Source: Halobaculum roseum
GTDB lineage: Archaea; Halobacteriota; Halobacteria; Halobacteriales; Haloferacaceae
DNA length: 64,000 nucleotides
Assembly (NCBI RefSeq): GCF_019880245.1
Contig: NZ_CP082286.1
Location: 2,916,920-2,980,919 of the forward strand
Direction: 5' to 3'
The notes beneath the pieces were generated by a model. The model did no database searches. It saw nothing but the letters and a program-made list of their open reading frames with translations, and was not told the origin of the DNA. Within the stretch, counting starts at the first letter, position 1, and every line of letters starts with the position of its first letter. Positions 32,945-42,674 of the stretch are shown here, piece after piece. The position numbers were made by a program, and so were the translations under genes.

Positions 32945-33226
32945 TTACCGCGAGCCGTAGCCGTGGCCGAGCACCAGCGCCGCCGCGTTCGCGAGCAGCA
33001 GGCCCACGAGGACGGTGAGCTGTTCGACCGTGACGCCGTTCGCCAGCAGCGGCAGGTAGACGAACGGGAGGGCGATCGCCGCGTAGAACGCGACCGCACG
33101 CGCCGGTTCGACCGCGGCCGTCCGGCCGGCGCCGGTGAACTGGGTAAGGGTGTCCTTCAGTGTTGACGGCGCCGGCATCACGTCCCGGAACCCGGCCAGC
33201 GTTCGGAGGGGATTGGAGGGAGTCAT
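32945..33226 (-). CDS. small membrane protein
   Basis: 93 aa from the ATG at 33226 (MTPSNPLRTLAGFRDV). Two helices (about residues 43-62 and 68-87: AVAFYAAIALPFVYLPLLA and LTVLVGLLLANAAALVLGH) end in a short GYGSR tail. A box A-like CATACTATATG (near 33257-33267, minus strand) lies about 35 bp upstream, giving a short leader. Function unknown. The remaining 33227-33665 interval to the next gene shows no other supportable feature. Confidence 0.7.
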   Translation of the reverse strand: MTPSNPLRTLAGFRDVMPAPSTLKDTLTQFTGAGRTAAVEPARAVAFYAAIALPFVYLPLLANGVTVEQLTVLVGLLLANAAALVLGHGYGSR

Positions 33227-33665
33227 TGCACACTCTACCGGTACAGCCCCGACCACATATAGTATGAAGAGCCTTCGGTCGGATTCGAATCGTTCACCGA
33301 GCGACGGCGCGACCCCGGGGACGTTTCACGAGCGCCTGAGGATCGACGAAACCATTCATACTGCTCGCTGAATCTTTTTCTCGCCCCGCGTCGCCGGGAC
33401 TGAGAAGCCGACACACGTGCACGTATCCGGCGTCGATCCGGGGTCGATCGTGACACTGTGCGAGACCGATCGCGACACGGCGCGGTGGTGGCCGCGTCGG
33501 CGGCGACCGATGCGTCGGCGATCGTGTCGGGTAAGCTCCTCGTAACGGATGACCACCAACCGGCCAGTCGACCGACGCGCTGTGAGGGCCACGGACGCGA
33601 CGGCGCGAGCCCACGGCTCGGGAGGTGCGTTCGAAACGTCACGGAACGGGAACGACCCGACGAGG

Positions 33666-35195
33666 CTACCGGTCGTCGTCCGAGCCGACGGCGTCGTCGA
33701 TGTCGTCGATGTCGTCCGGGTCGAGTTCGGCGTCGTCGGGAACCGCCGACGGCTCCGGCGGCGCCATTCCGCCCATCGCGGTCCCGACCTCGTCGGGGTC
33801 GAGGTCGCGGTCGAACTCCTCGTCGGCGAAGAGGTGGCAAGCCGCGGCGTGCTCGCCGCCGATCAGGGCCGGATCCTCCTCCTCACACGGCGAGGCAAAC
33901 GACGAGCGCAGGCGATCGGCGGCCTCCTCCTCGCGGCCGTTCGCGAGGATCTCGAGGGCGTCCTCGACGGTGTCCATCGTCGCGCCCGAGAGGCCCGCGA
34001 GGTCGAACTCCTCGCGCATCGCCTCCTTGAACGCGACGGTGTCGCGCTCGAAGTCGTCGCCGTCGTGCTCGCTTTCCAGGGTGTCCCAGACGGAGTCGGC
34101 GGTGAACCCCTGGCGTTCGAGCCGGTCGCGGAGGTTCATCACCCCGCGGTACTGCTCCTGCGGGATGTCGACGGTCGCCGGCTGGATCACCTTCGGACAG
34201 CGCGTCCGGAAGTGACACCCCGACGGCGGGTCCCGCGGCGAGGGCACGTCGCCCGAGAGCGCGTCGACGCGCCGCCCCTGCTCCTCGACGGACGCGCGGG
34301 GAACCGACTCCAACAGCGCCTCCGTGTAGGGGTGTTTCGGCGACTCGAAGATGGCATCGGTCGGGCCCGTCTCGACCACCTCGCCGAGATACATCACGGC
34401 GACGCGGTCGCAGATGTGCCGGACGACCGAGAGGTCGTGCGCGATGAACAGGTACGTGAGCCCGAAGTCCTCCTGGAGGTCCTCAAGGAGGTTCAGGATC
34501 TGCGCCTGGACGGACACGTCCAGCGCCGAGACCGGCTCGTCGAGGACGATGAACTCCGGATCGAGCGCGAGCGCGCGGGCGATCCCGACGCGCTGTCGCT
34601 GCCCGCCGGAGAACTCGTGCGGGTAGCGGTCGATCTGGTCGGCCGAGAGGCCGACGCGCTCGAGCAGTTCCTTCGCGCGCTCGCGGCGCCACTCCCGCTT
34701 CGAGCGCCCGTCGTCGGGCGACTCCTCGGGCAGGTTGTGGATCTTCAGCCCCTCGCTCACGATGTCGCCGACGGTCATGCGCGGGTCGAGGCTGGAGAAC
34801 GGGTCCTGGAAGACGATGCCCGCGCGCTTGCGGAAGCGCGTCAACTCGTCGTCGGCCATCTCCATGACGTTCTCGCCGTCGAAGCGCACGGTGCCGTCGG
34901 TGGCCTCGCGCAGGCGGAGGAGCGTCTCGCCGGTCGTGGACTTCCCGCAGCCGGACTCGCCGACGACGCCGAGCGTCTCCCCCTGATACACCTCGAGGTC
35001 GACGCCGTCGACCGCCTTCACGCTGGTCGGCTCCCGGCCGAGCAGCCGGTCGAACAGCGAGTCGTTCTCGTAGTAGTACTTCCGGAGGCCGCGAACCTCC
35101 AGCAGCGGGTCTTCCCCGTCGCGTCCGGCGGTGACGGCGTCGGCGGAGTCGTCGCCGTCGCGGGCGTCTGTCCCGGCGGGCGTCGACTCACTCAT
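33666..35195 (-). CDS. dppF: peptide-type ABC importer, second ATPase (DppF type)
   Basis: 509 aa. Walker A GESGCGKST, signature FSGGQRQRVGIARAL, Walker B EFIVLDEPVSALD, and H-loop IAHDLSVV. The C-terminal oligopeptide-type cysteine domain is GCHFRTRCP ... SPCEEEDP ... AACHLF, but about 100 residues are inserted between its cysteine pairs, and an acidic tail follows. Typical DppF is about 330 aa. The gene overlaps the upstream ATPase by 8 bp and ends the operon. It hydrolyses ATP with its partner to drive uptake. Confidence 0.92.
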   Translation of the reverse strand: MSESTPAGTDARDGDDSADAVTAGRDGEDPLLEVRGLRKYYYENDSLFDRLLGREPTSVKAVDGVDLEVYQGETLGVVGESGCGKSTTGETLLRLREATDGTVRFDGENVMEMADDELTRFRKRAGIVFQDPFSSLDPRMTVGDIVSEGLKIHNLPEESPDDGRSKREWRRERAKELLERVGLSADQIDRYPHEFSGGQRQRVGIARALALDPEFIVLDEPVSALDVSVQAQILNLLEDLQEDFGLTYLFIAHDLSVVRHICDRVAVMYLGEVVETGPTDAIFESPKHPYTEALLESVPRASVEEQGRRVDALSGDVPSPRDPPSGCHFRTRCPKVIQPATVDIPQEQYRGVMNLRDRLERQGFTADSVWDTLESEHDGDDFERDTVAFKEAMREEFDLAGLSGATMDTVEDALEILANGREEEAADRLRSSFASPCEEEDPALIGGEHAAACHLFADEEFDRDLDPDEVGTAMGGMAPPEPSAVPDDAELDPDDIDDIDDAVGSDDDR

Positions 35196-36468
35196 CGCCG
35201 CGCACCTCCTCGTTGCGGTCGAAGTGGTCCGGCGGAAGCGCGTCCGCCTCGCTGTACTCCCGCTCGGCGAGCACGCAGCGGACGGCGTGCTCGTCGGTGC
35301 CGGGCTCGGCGTCGTACTCCGGGATCTCCTGCAGGCAGTCGGTCATCGCCTTCGGGCAGCGGTCGGCGAAGAAACACCGGCCGCCCATCTCCTCGTCGAC
35401 CAGCGAGGGGACGTTCCCCTCGATCGGCTGGAGACGCGGGGCGGGGTCGTCGAGGTCCGGGATCGAGCCGATGAGTCCCTCCGTGTACGGGTGGACGGGC
35501 GACTCGAACACGTCCGCGAGCGTCCCGCGCTCGACGATCTGACCCGCGTACATCACGCCCACGCGGTTGCACATCCGGGCGATGACGCCCAGGTCGTGGG
35601 TGATCATCACGACGGAGGTGTCCTGCTCCTCCTGCAGGTCGCGCAGGAGGTTGAGGATCTGCGCCTGGATCGTCACGTCGAGGGCGGTCGTCGGCTCGTC
35701 GGCGATCAGCACGTCCGGCTCCCCGGCCAGCGCCTGCGCGATCATCGCGCGCTGGAGCATCCCGCCGGAGAACTGGTGGGGATACTCGTGGGCGCGCTGG
35801 GCGGGGTCGGGGATGCCGACCTGTTCGAGCAGCTCGATCGCGCGGTTCATGCTCGACTCGGAGGTGTACCCCTTGTTGGGGAGCAACGCGTCGGTGATGA
35901 GCTTCCCCATCCCGTAGCCCTGGGTCCGCGAGCGGGTGCTGCGCGGGTTCGAGCGGGCGCGGCGCTGCACCTCGACGGCCTCGGCGATCTGCTCGCCGAC
36001 GGTGATCGACGGGTTCAGCGAGGACATCGGGTCCTGGAACACCGTCGAGAACGCCGGCCCGCGCAGCGCGCGCCGGACGTCCTCGGGGAGTCGTCGGGTG
36101 TCGACGAAGTCGCCGTCGACGGCCTCGGGCAGGTCGTCGCGGAACTCCTCGGCGAGGTCGGCGTCGCGGTACCACACCTCGCCGCTCGTGATCCGGCCGG
36201 GCGAGTCGACGAGGTCGATGAGCGACAGCGCCGTCACCGACTTCCCGGAGCCGGACTCGCCGACGATGCCGAACACCTCGCCGTCGCGGACGGCGAAGTC
36301 GACCGACTCGACGGCGTTGATCTGCCCCTCCTCGGTGAAGAAGCGCGTCGAGAGGTTCCGGACGCGAAGCACGTCGTCCGAGTGGCCCTCAGGGGCACCG
36401 TTGCCCTCGGGGGCACCGTGGCCCTCGGAGGCACCGGCGTGCTCGGTTGCGGGGGCGGGTTCGCTCAT
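35188..36468 (-). CDS. dppD: peptide-type ABC importer, first ATPase (DppD type)
   Basis: 426 aa. Walker A GESGSGKS, signature FSGGMLQRAMIAQAL, Walker B VLIADEPTTALDVT, H-loop ITHDLGVI. The peptide-type C-terminal domain is GRCFFADRCP ... AVRCVLA. The N-terminus has a Gly/Pro/Glu linker with repeats of APEGNG type. An insertion with a basic run (RRARSNPRSTRSRTQGYG, about residue 180) lies between Walker A and the signature. Third-to-last gene of the operon; adjoins dppC with no gap. Forms a heterodimer with the downstream ATPase. Confidence 0.92.
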   Translation of the reverse strand: MSEPAPATEHAGASEGHGAPEGNGAPEGHSDDVLRVRNLSTRFFTEEGQINAVESVDFAVRDGEVFGIVGESGSGKSVTALSLIDLVDSPGRITSGEVWYRDADLAEEFRDDLPEAVDGDFVDTRRLPEDVRRALRGPAFSTVFQDPMSSLNPSITVGEQIAEAVEVQRRARSNPRSTRSRTQGYGMGKLITDALLPNKGYTSESSMNRAIELLEQVGIPDPAQRAHEYPHQFSGGMLQRAMIAQALAGEPDVLIADEPTTALDVTIQAQILNLLRDLQEEQDTSVVMITHDLGVIARMCNRVGVMYAGQIVERGTLADVFESPVHPYTEGLIGSIPDLDDPAPRLQPIEGNVPSLVDEEMGGRCFFADRCPKAMTDCLQEIPEYDAEPGTDEHAVRCVLAEREYSEADALPPDHFDRNEEVRGDE

Positions 36469-37542
36469 CTACATCCCCCCCTCGCCCTCGATACCGGGAT
36501 CGAGCGCGTCGCGGAGCCAGTCGCCCACGAGGTTGATGCCGATGACCGCGAGCACGATGGCGAGCCCGGGCACGGTTGCGATCCACCACGACGACGAGAG
36601 GTAGCCACGTCCTTGCGCAATGTCGAAGCCCCACGAGAGCGTCGTTCCGGAGAAGCCGAGGAACGACAGCGACGATTCCAACAGGATGATCGCGGCGACC
36701 TGGATGGTCGCCAACACGAGGATCGGCGTGATCGCGTTCGGCAGGACGTGCCGGAAGATGATCCGGGCGTCGCTGCCCCCCAGCGCGCGGGCCGCCTTCA
36801 CGTACTCCTCCTCGCGGATCGAGAGCGCCTCGCCGCGCGCGATGCGGGCGAACCACACCCAGTTCACGAAGCCGACGACCAGGATGACGACCGTCGGCAA
36901 CACGAACACCTCGGGCATCGGCGTCGGCAGTCCCACGGCCTCGCGGAACGAGCCCGCGACGCCGGTGGTCACCAACGGATCGGTGACCGCGTAGGCGACG
37001 TCCGCCTGGAAGCGGCTGAACAGCCCGATCAACGCGATCGCGAGCACGAGCGACGGGAACGCCAGCGACACGTCGGCGGTGCGCATCAGCGCGTCGTCGA
37101 TCCGGCCGCGGTAGTACCCGGCGGTCAGGCCGACGGTGACTCCCAACACGGCCGCCAGCACGGTGCCGAACAGCCCGACCAGCAGCGACGTTCGGGCGCC
37201 GTAGATCGCCCGGGAGAGGATGTCCTGTCCGAGCGAGTTCGTCCCGAGCGGGTGCTGGGCGGTCGCGTTCACCGTGACGTTCTCGCTCACGGTCTGAACG
37301 CTGCCGTTGACCATCTCGGTGGTGGTCTGCTCCTCGGTGTCGGTGAACCCCAGCGGGGGAAGCTGCGCCCGGTCGAGGTTCTGCGTGCGGGGGTTGTGCG
37401 GGGCGATCATCGGAGCGAGCGCCGCCGCGAGTATGATCACCACGACGAGCACCACGCCGATGCGCGCGAGTCCCGACGACCGGAACTCCTTGCGCAGGTT
37501 GCGAACGGTTCGCGGCGAGATCGAGATCGGTCCGATCTTCAT
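36469..37542 (-). CDS. dppC: peptide-type ABC importer, permease (DppC type)
   Basis: 357 aa. An N-terminal helix is followed by an exposed segment (residues about 50-110) and a five-helix core. The permease EAA loop that contacts the ATPase is EYVKAARALGGSDARIIFRH, followed by LPNAITPILVLATIQVA. The ATG at 37542 overlaps the stop of the upstream permease gene (ATGA). Together with that permease it forms the membrane channel. Final residues are GIEGEGGM. Confidence 0.93.
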   Translation of the reverse strand: MKIGPISISPRTVRNLRKEFRSSGLARIGVVLVVVIILAAALAPMIAPHNPRTQNLDRAQLPPLGFTDTEEQTTTEMVNGSVQTVSENVTVNATAQHPLGTNSLGQDILSRAIYGARTSLLVGLFGTVLAAVLGVTVGLTAGYYRGRIDDALMRTADVSLAFPSLVLAIALIGLFSRFQADVAYAVTDPLVTTGVAGSFREAVGLPTPMPEVFVLPTVVILVVGFVNWVWFARIARGEALSIREEEYVKAARALGGSDARIIFRHVLPNAITPILVLATIQVAAIILLESSLSFLGFSGTTLSWGFDIAQGRGYLSSSWWIATVPGLAIVLAVIGINLVGDWLRDALDPGIEGEGGM

Positions 37543-38531
37543 TCGGCGATCACCCGCGGGTCGAGGTACGCGTACAGCGCGTCGACGGCGATGTTCAGCA
37601 GGACGAACCCGGTCCCGATGACGATGAGGCTCCCCTGGAGGATCGGCCAGTCGCGCGCGTTGATCGCGCGGATGATCTCCGTTCCGAGGCCGGGCCACGC
37701 GAAGACGGCCTCCGTGATCACCGCGCCGCCGATGAGCGTCCCGAGCTGGAGCCCGAGGACGGTCACCACCGGCACGAGCGTGTTACGGAGCACGTGCTTG
37801 TAGCGGACCAGCGTCTCGGGTAACCCCTTCGCGCGCGTCGCACGGACGTATCCCTGCGAAAGCTCGTCGAGCATCCCCGAGCGCACGAGCCGCGTGATGA
37901 GCGCGGTGAAGTAGGTCCCCAGCGTGATCGCCGGCAACACCAACGAGGCGAGCCACGCGGTCACGACCGTGAAGAACGGCTCCGGGCCGGTGATCGCCGC
38001 CATCGAGTCCATGAAGCCGTACGCGCGACCGCTGGTCGGGAACACGTCCAGTTCCACCGCGAACACGAGCACGAGCATGATGCCGAGCCAGAAGTTCGGC
38101 GTCGAGATGCCCAGAAGCGAGAACGACGTGGCGGCGTAGTCGGCCGGCTCGTGGCGCCGCGTCGCCGAGATGACCCCCAAGGGGATCGAGAGGACGATGG
38201 CGACGACGCTCGCGGCGATCGCGAGCTCCAGCGTCGCCGGCAGCTTCTGGAACACCTGCACCGAGGCGGGGATGCTCGAGATGTACGAGTACCCCATGTT
38301 GCCGTGGAGCAGCTCCCAGAGGTAATCGAGGTACTGGATGTACAGCGGCTCGTTCAAGCCGAGCTCCTCGGCGATCCGTCGGCGCGTCTCCTGGCTGGCG
38401 TCCAGCGGCGCTACCGTGTCGATCGGCGACCCCGGCGTGATGAATCGCAGGACGAACACGACGGTCACGACTCCCCAGACGACCCCCACCCCCTGCACGC
38501 CGCGTTTCAGAAGAAATCGACCGTAGCCCAT
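37539..38531 (-). CDS. dppB: peptide-type ABC importer, permease (DppB type)
   Basis: 330 aa, six helices as usual for DppB/OppB. It begins MGYGRFLLKRGVQGVGVVWG, with the N-terminal helix VTVVFVLRFITPGSP, and has the EAA loop YVRATRAKGLPETLVRYKHVLRNTLVP. It follows the binding-protein gene by only 6 bp, so it is cotranscribed with it. The next gene overlaps by four bases. Confidence 0.93.
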   Translation of the reverse strand: MGYGRFLLKRGVQGVGVVWGVVTVVFVLRFITPGSPIDTVAPLDASQETRRRIAEELGLNEPLYIQYLDYLWELLHGNMGYSYISSIPASVQVFQKLPATLELAIAASVVAIVLSIPLGVISATRRHEPADYAATSFSLLGISTPNFWLGIMLVLVFAVELDVFPTSGRAYGFMDSMAAITGPEPFFTVVTAWLASLVLPAITLGTYFTALITRLVRSGMLDELSQGYVRATRAKGLPETLVRYKHVLRNTLVPVVTVLGLQLGTLIGGAVITEAVFAWPGLGTEIIRAINARDWPILQGSLIVIGTGFVLLNIAVDALYAYLDPRVIAE

Positions 38532-38537
38532 GACGGC

Positions 38538-40190
38538 CTAGTTGCTCTCGCTTGGGAGGCTCTGCGCCTCGTCGAGCAGGCTGTCCAGTTCGTCGTTCTT
38601 GTACGAGGTCAACGCCCCGTCGCTCGCGAGGAGCGGCTGGATCGTCTGGATCGCGTCGAACGTGGCGTTCCCCCACCCGAGCAGGTACCACGGGGGCTTG
38701 TCCTCGATGTTGCCCGTGGTGACCTGGCTGACGAGCGTCGAGAACTCGACCTGGCGCGCGCTCGCGGAGACGTTGGAAAGCTCGTCGACCTGCGCGGCGA
38801 CCGCCTGGGCGATCTCCACGTCACGCAGGTACCGACCGATCGGCGTCACGAGCTCGATCTCCGCGCCGGCGTAGCCGGACTCCTCGACGAGCTGTTCGGC
38901 CCGTTCGAGGTCCTGCGGGTACGGGTCGATGTCCCCGTTGTGGCCGAAGAAGCCCTCGAGCGTCGGCTGACCGGTCGGCGAGCCGAACGTCTGGAGGACG
39001 TTCTCGACGATGGAATCGAGGTCGATGGCGTAGTTGATCGCCTGACGGAACTCCGGCGAATCGAACGGCTCGACGTCGTACCGCATCGCGTTGAACAGCA
39101 CGCGGGTGGACGGCACCGCCGAGATGCTGGAGCCGTCGTTCTCCTCGATCCGGGAGACCTCCTGCGGGGGAACGTTGACCGCGATGTCCGTCTCGCCGCT
39201 GAGGAGTCGGTTCACGCGGGTCGACGACTCGGAGGCGGAGTTGATCGTGAACGTAGAGATCGCCGCCTCGTCGTCCCAGTAGTCGTTGTTGCGCTGGAAC
39301 TCCACCTCGACGCCCTGCTCGTAGTTCGAGAGGACGAACGGCCCCGTCCCCTCCATGTTCTGGTTGATGTAGGCGTCGTCGTTGCTCTCGACCCACGACT
39401 TGTTCATGACGTCGCAGTAGGTCGCGAACGACGCGAACACGATCGGGTTGAGGCCGGCGAGGTTCACGTTCACCGTGCGGTCGTCGGTGGAGGCGACCTC
39501 GGCGCCCTCGACGCCGATGAGCTGGTCGACCTGCGGGGATTCGATACCCACGTCGGGGTCGACGATCCGGTTGATCGAGTAGGCAACGTCTTCCGGGGTC
39601 AGCGAGTCACCCGAATGGAACGAGACGTTGTCGCGGACGGTGAACTGCACCGTCGTTTCGTCGAGGCGCTCGTAGTCGGTGGCGAGCGTCTCGACGATGG
39701 CGCCCTCCCGGTCGCGTTCGAGCAGCCCCTCGTACGCCTGCAGGACGATGTTGTCCGTCGGCGTCTCGCGGTGGTCCTGCGGGTCGAGCCCGGAGTCCAT
39801 CTGTGACTGGGTCATCACCACGTCGTCGCCGTCGTCGGTCGCCGGCTCGATGGCGTACGCGCTCACGCGCTCGTCGGTCCGGGGCTCCCACTCGATGTCG
39901 GAGGACCGCCCGTACACGGAGTACTGGCGGTTGAGGAACACCCACGGCGCCTGCTCGTGGCAGTGGAGGTTCGCGCGCTGAAGGTAGCCGTCGCGGGTCT
40001 CCGGCTCCGGCCGCTCGGTCGTCTCCTCGGGCGATGTCGTCGTCTGCGTCTCGTCGCCTCCGGCGCTGGTGGTCTGCGTGCCGTCCGTCGGCTCGCCGCC
40101 GTTGCCGGAACAACCGGCGAGCGCGACCGCCGCGGTCGCGGAGCCCGCCGCCTGGAGGAACCGCCGCCTGCTCGTGTCTTTCTCAGACAT
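38538..40190 (-). CDS. peptide-type ABC importer, substrate-binding protein
   Basis: 550 aa. Twin-arginine signal SRRRFLQAAG with lipobox ALAGC at about residue 26, so it is exported folded by Tat and lipid-anchored outside. A Thr/Glu linker precedes the SBP type-5 fold (EGLLERDREGAIVETLATDYE, VRDNVSFHSGDSLTPEDVAYS, ALNYAIDLDSIVENVL-like region). The ligand cannot be read; the cluster 5 family covers peptides, nickel and sugars. The ATG at 40190 is preceded by box A CATATAAG near 40215-40222, about 28 bp away, so the mRNA is nearly leaderless. Confidence 0.93.
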   Translation of the reverse strand: MSEKDTSRRRFLQAAGSATAAVALAGCSGNGGEPTDGTQTTSAGGDETQTTTSPEETTERPEPETRDGYLQRANLHCHEQAPWVFLNRQYSVYGRSSDIEWEPRTDERVSAYAIEPATDDGDDVVMTQSQMDSGLDPQDHRETPTDNIVLQAYEGLLERDREGAIVETLATDYERLDETTVQFTVRDNVSFHSGDSLTPEDVAYSINRIVDPDVGIESPQVDQLIGVEGAEVASTDDRTVNVNLAGLNPIVFASFATYCDVMNKSWVESNDDAYINQNMEGTGPFVLSNYEQGVEVEFQRNNDYWDDEAAISTFTINSASESSTRVNRLLSGETDIAVNVPPQEVSRIEENDGSSISAVPSTRVLFNAMRYDVEPFDSPEFRQAINYAIDLDSIVENVLQTFGSPTGQPTLEGFFGHNGDIDPYPQDLERAEQLVEESGYAGAEIELVTPIGRYLRDVEIAQAVAAQVDELSNVSASARQVEFSTLVSQVTTGNIEDKPPWYLLGWGNATFDAIQTIQPLLASDGALTSYKNDELDSLLDEAQSLPSESN

Positions 40191-40214
40191 GCCCGGAACG
40201 ATGTGAGACGACCT

Positions 40215-40222
40215 CTTATATG
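40215..40222 (-). promoter_or_regulatory. box A of the ABC importer operon
   Basis: CATATAAG on the minus strand (CTTATATG on plus), centred about 28 bp upstream of the binding-protein ATG. The spacing predicts a leader of only a few nucleotides. It would drive all five genes. Confidence 0.55.
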
Positions 40223-40306
40223 CTGGGGTACGGTATCGCACACCGTCAGATCCCCGAAACGACGCGGGGGCGGCGGCCGTCCCGACGGCTCACCGGCCCG
40301 GTCGAC

Positions 40307-42571
40307 TCACTCGCCCTCGTCCTGTGCGTCGACGACGGCGACGCCGGCGAGGTTGACGATGTCCTTGACCTCGTCGCCGCGCTGCATCACGTGCACGGGC
40401 TGGTCCATCCCGACGAGCATCGGTCCGATGGCCTCGGCGCCGCCGAGGCGCTGGAGCAGCTTGTAGCCGATGTTCCCGGCCTCCAGGTTCGGGAAGACGA
40501 GCACGTTCGCGGGGCCGTCCAGCGTCGAGAAGTCGTAGGTGTCCTCGAGGATGTCCTCGACGACGGCGGTGTCGGCCTGCATCTCCCCGTCGACGGGGAA
40601 GTCGACCTCGGGGTCGTCGTGGAGCAGGTCGACGGCCTCGCGGGGCTTGCGGGTGCCCTCGTTGTCGACGGAGCCGAAGTTGGAGTACGACAGCATCGCC
40701 GCGCGCGGCTCGATGTTGAACCGTCGGGCCAGCTTCGCGGTGTGTTTCGTCACCTCCGCGAGCACCTCCGCGTCGGGCGCCTGGTTCACCGTGGTGTCGG
40801 CGCAGAACACGACGCGGTTCTTGAACGTGAGCATGTACACGCCGGCGACGTACTCGGCGTCCTCGGCGGTGCCGATGACCTGCAGCGGCGGCCGGAGCGC
40901 GCTCGGGTAGTGGTGGGTCAGCCCCGTGAGCAGCGCGTCGGCGTCGCCGCGTTCGACCATCACGCTGCCGAAGTAGTTCGTGTCGCGACGGACCAACTCG
41001 CCCGCCTCCGACCGGGTGACGCCCTTTCGCTTCCGGAGCTCGTGGAGACGGTCGGCGTACACGTCGGCCTTGCCGTCGGCGTCGGGGTCGACGACCTCCG
41101 GGTCGAACTCCAGCCCGAGGTGGGCGGTGGTCGACTCGATCGTCTCGCGGTCGCCCAGCAGGACGGGGTCGGCGATGCCCTGCTCGGCCATCTGGTAGGC
41201 CGCGCGGATCATCTTCTCGTCGGTCCCCTCCGCGAGCGCGACGCGCTTGGGCTGGGAGCGTGCCTTGTTGAGGACGACCCGCATCATCTCGCGGCTCTTG
41301 CCCAGCCGGGCCTCCAGCCGCTCGGCGTACTCGTCGGTGTCCACCCCGGTGCGGGCGACGCCCGACTCCATGGCCGCCTCCGCGACCGCGGGGGCGACCT
41401 CGAACAGGACCCGTGGGTCCAGCGGCTTCGGGATGACGTACTCGGGACCGAACTTCAGCGGCTGGTCGCCGTACGCCTTGACGACCGCGTCGGGCACGTC
41501 CTGGCGGGCCAGCTCCGCGAGCGCCTCGGCGGCCGCGCGCTTCATGTCCTCGTTGATGTCGGTCGCGCGAACGTCGAGGGCGCCGCGGAACAGGAACGGG
41601 AACCCGAGGACGTTGTTCACCTGGTTCGGATAATCCGAGCGCCCGGTGCCCATGATGACGGTGTCCTCGCGGGCCTCCTTCGCGTCCTCGTAGGTGATCT
41701 CGGGGTCGGGGTTCGCCATCGCGAAGATGACCGGGTCCGACGCCATCGACCGGACCATCTCCTGGCTGACGATCCCCCCGACCGACAGCCCGACGAACAC
41801 GTCGGCGCCCTCCATCGCGTCGGCGAGGTCGCCGCCCGCGCCCTCGCTGGCGAACTGCGCCTTGTAATCGTTCACGTCGCCGGCGGCGGCGCGCTCCTCG
41901 GTGATGATCCCCGAGGAGTCACACATCGTGATGTTGCTCGCCTCGGCCCCGAGCGAGACGTAGAACTTCGCGGTCGCGATCGCGGAGGCGCCGGCCCCGG
42001 AGAAGACGATGTCGAGGTCGGCGAGGTCCTTGTCGACGATGTCGGCGGCGTTGAGCAGCCCGGCCCCGGAGATGATCGCCGTCCCGTGCTGGTCGTCGTG
42101 GAACACGGGGATGTCCATCTCCTCGCGGAGCCGCTCCTCGATCTCGAAGCACTCGGGCGCCTTGATGTCCTCGAGGTTGATCCCGCCGAAGGTCGGCTCC
42201 ATGGCCGCGACCGAGCGGACGATCTCGTCGGGGTCGTCCTCGTCGATCTCGATGTCGAACACGTCGATGTCGGCGAAGCGCTTGAACAGGACGCCCTTCC
42301 CCTCCATCACGGGCTTGGAGGCCTGCGCGCCGATGTCGCCGAGCCCGAGTACGGCCGAGCCGTTCGAGACGACGCCCACCATGTTCCCCTTCGCGGTGTA
42401 CTCGAAGGCGCGGTCGGGGTCCTCGTCGATGTCGAGACACGGCGCGGCCACGCCCGGCGAGTACGCCAGCGAGAGGTCGCGCTGCGTGTTCGTCGGCTTC
42501 GTCGTCGATATCTCGATCTTCCCGGGGGGTTCCGATCGGTGGTACTCCCGTGCGTCGTCGTCTAGTCCCAT
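40307..42571 (-). CDS. maeB: NADP-dependent malic enzyme with phosphotransacetylase-like domain
   Basis: 754 aa. N-terminal malic domain (about 1-410): [60 protein letters not shown] site [17 protein letters not shown]-terminal phosphotransacetylase-like domain (about 430-754): [19 protein letters not shown] and [20 protein letters not shown]. It decarboxylates malate to pyruvate, making NADPH; the PTA part is usually regulatory (acetyl-CoA) rather than catalytic. Length equals the fused bacterial-type MaeB. The start is the first ATG ([11 protein letters not shown]). Single gene. Confidence 0.96.
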   Translation of the reverse strand: MGLDDDAREYHRSEPPGKIEISTTKPTNTQRDLSLAYSPGVAAPCLDIDEDPDRAFEYTAKGNMVGVVSNGSAVLGLGDIGAQASKPVMEGKGVLFKRFADIDVFDIEIDEDDPDEIVRSVAAMEPTFGGINLEDIKAPECFEIEERLREEMDIPVFHDDQHGTAIISGAGLLNAADIVDKDLADLDIVFSGAGASAIATAKFYVSLGAEASNITMCDSSGIITEERAAAGDVNDYKAQFASEGAGGDLADAMEGADVFVGLSVGGIVSQEMVRSMASDPVIFAMANPDPEITYEDAKEAREDTVIMGTGRSDYPNQVNNVLGFPFLFRGALDVRATDINEDMKRAAAEALAELARQDVPDAVVKAYGDQPLKFGPEYVIPKPLDPRVLFEVAPAVAEAAMESGVARTGVDTDEYAERLEARLGKSREMMRVVLNKARSQPKRVALAEGTDEKMIRAAYQMAEQGIADPVLLGDRETIESTTAHLGLEFDPEVVDPDADGKADVYADRLHELRKRKGVTRSEAGELVRRDTNYFGSVMVERGDADALLTGLTHHYPSALRPPLQVIGTAEDAEYVAGVYMLTFKNRVVFCADTTVNQAPDAEVLAEVTKHTAKLARRFNIEPRAAMLSYSNFGSVDNEGTRKPREAVDLLHDDPEVDFPVDGEMQADTAVVEDILEDTYDFSTLDGPANVLVFPNLEAGNIGYKLLQRLGGAEAIGPMLVGMDQPVHVMQRGDEVKDIVNLAGVAVVDAQDEGE

Positions 42572-42674
42572 ACTGACGCGACCGCAGGATCGGGGAAAAA
42601 CCTACCGAGCGACCGCACCGATTACCGGTGACGGGAAAGGGTAACTCGACTACGGGTAAGGAACGGTTTCCGGG

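Noticed and set aside
27600..32945. Complete provirus or conjugative element
   Set aside because: No tyrosine integrase, replication, packaging or conjugation gene was recognised, only a resolvase-size recombinase and fragments.
32600..33000. Right-end att copy of the tRNA-Val 3' terminus
   Set aside because: I looked for the CCCAACCCA core near the island's right side and did not see a convincing copy; only the scar at 27570 is supported.
33227..33665. Reading frames in the gap after the ABC operon
   Set aside because: Frames in this interval are Arg/Ser-rich and lack start signals or family features. I treat it as intergenic with only the promoter of the small membrane gene.
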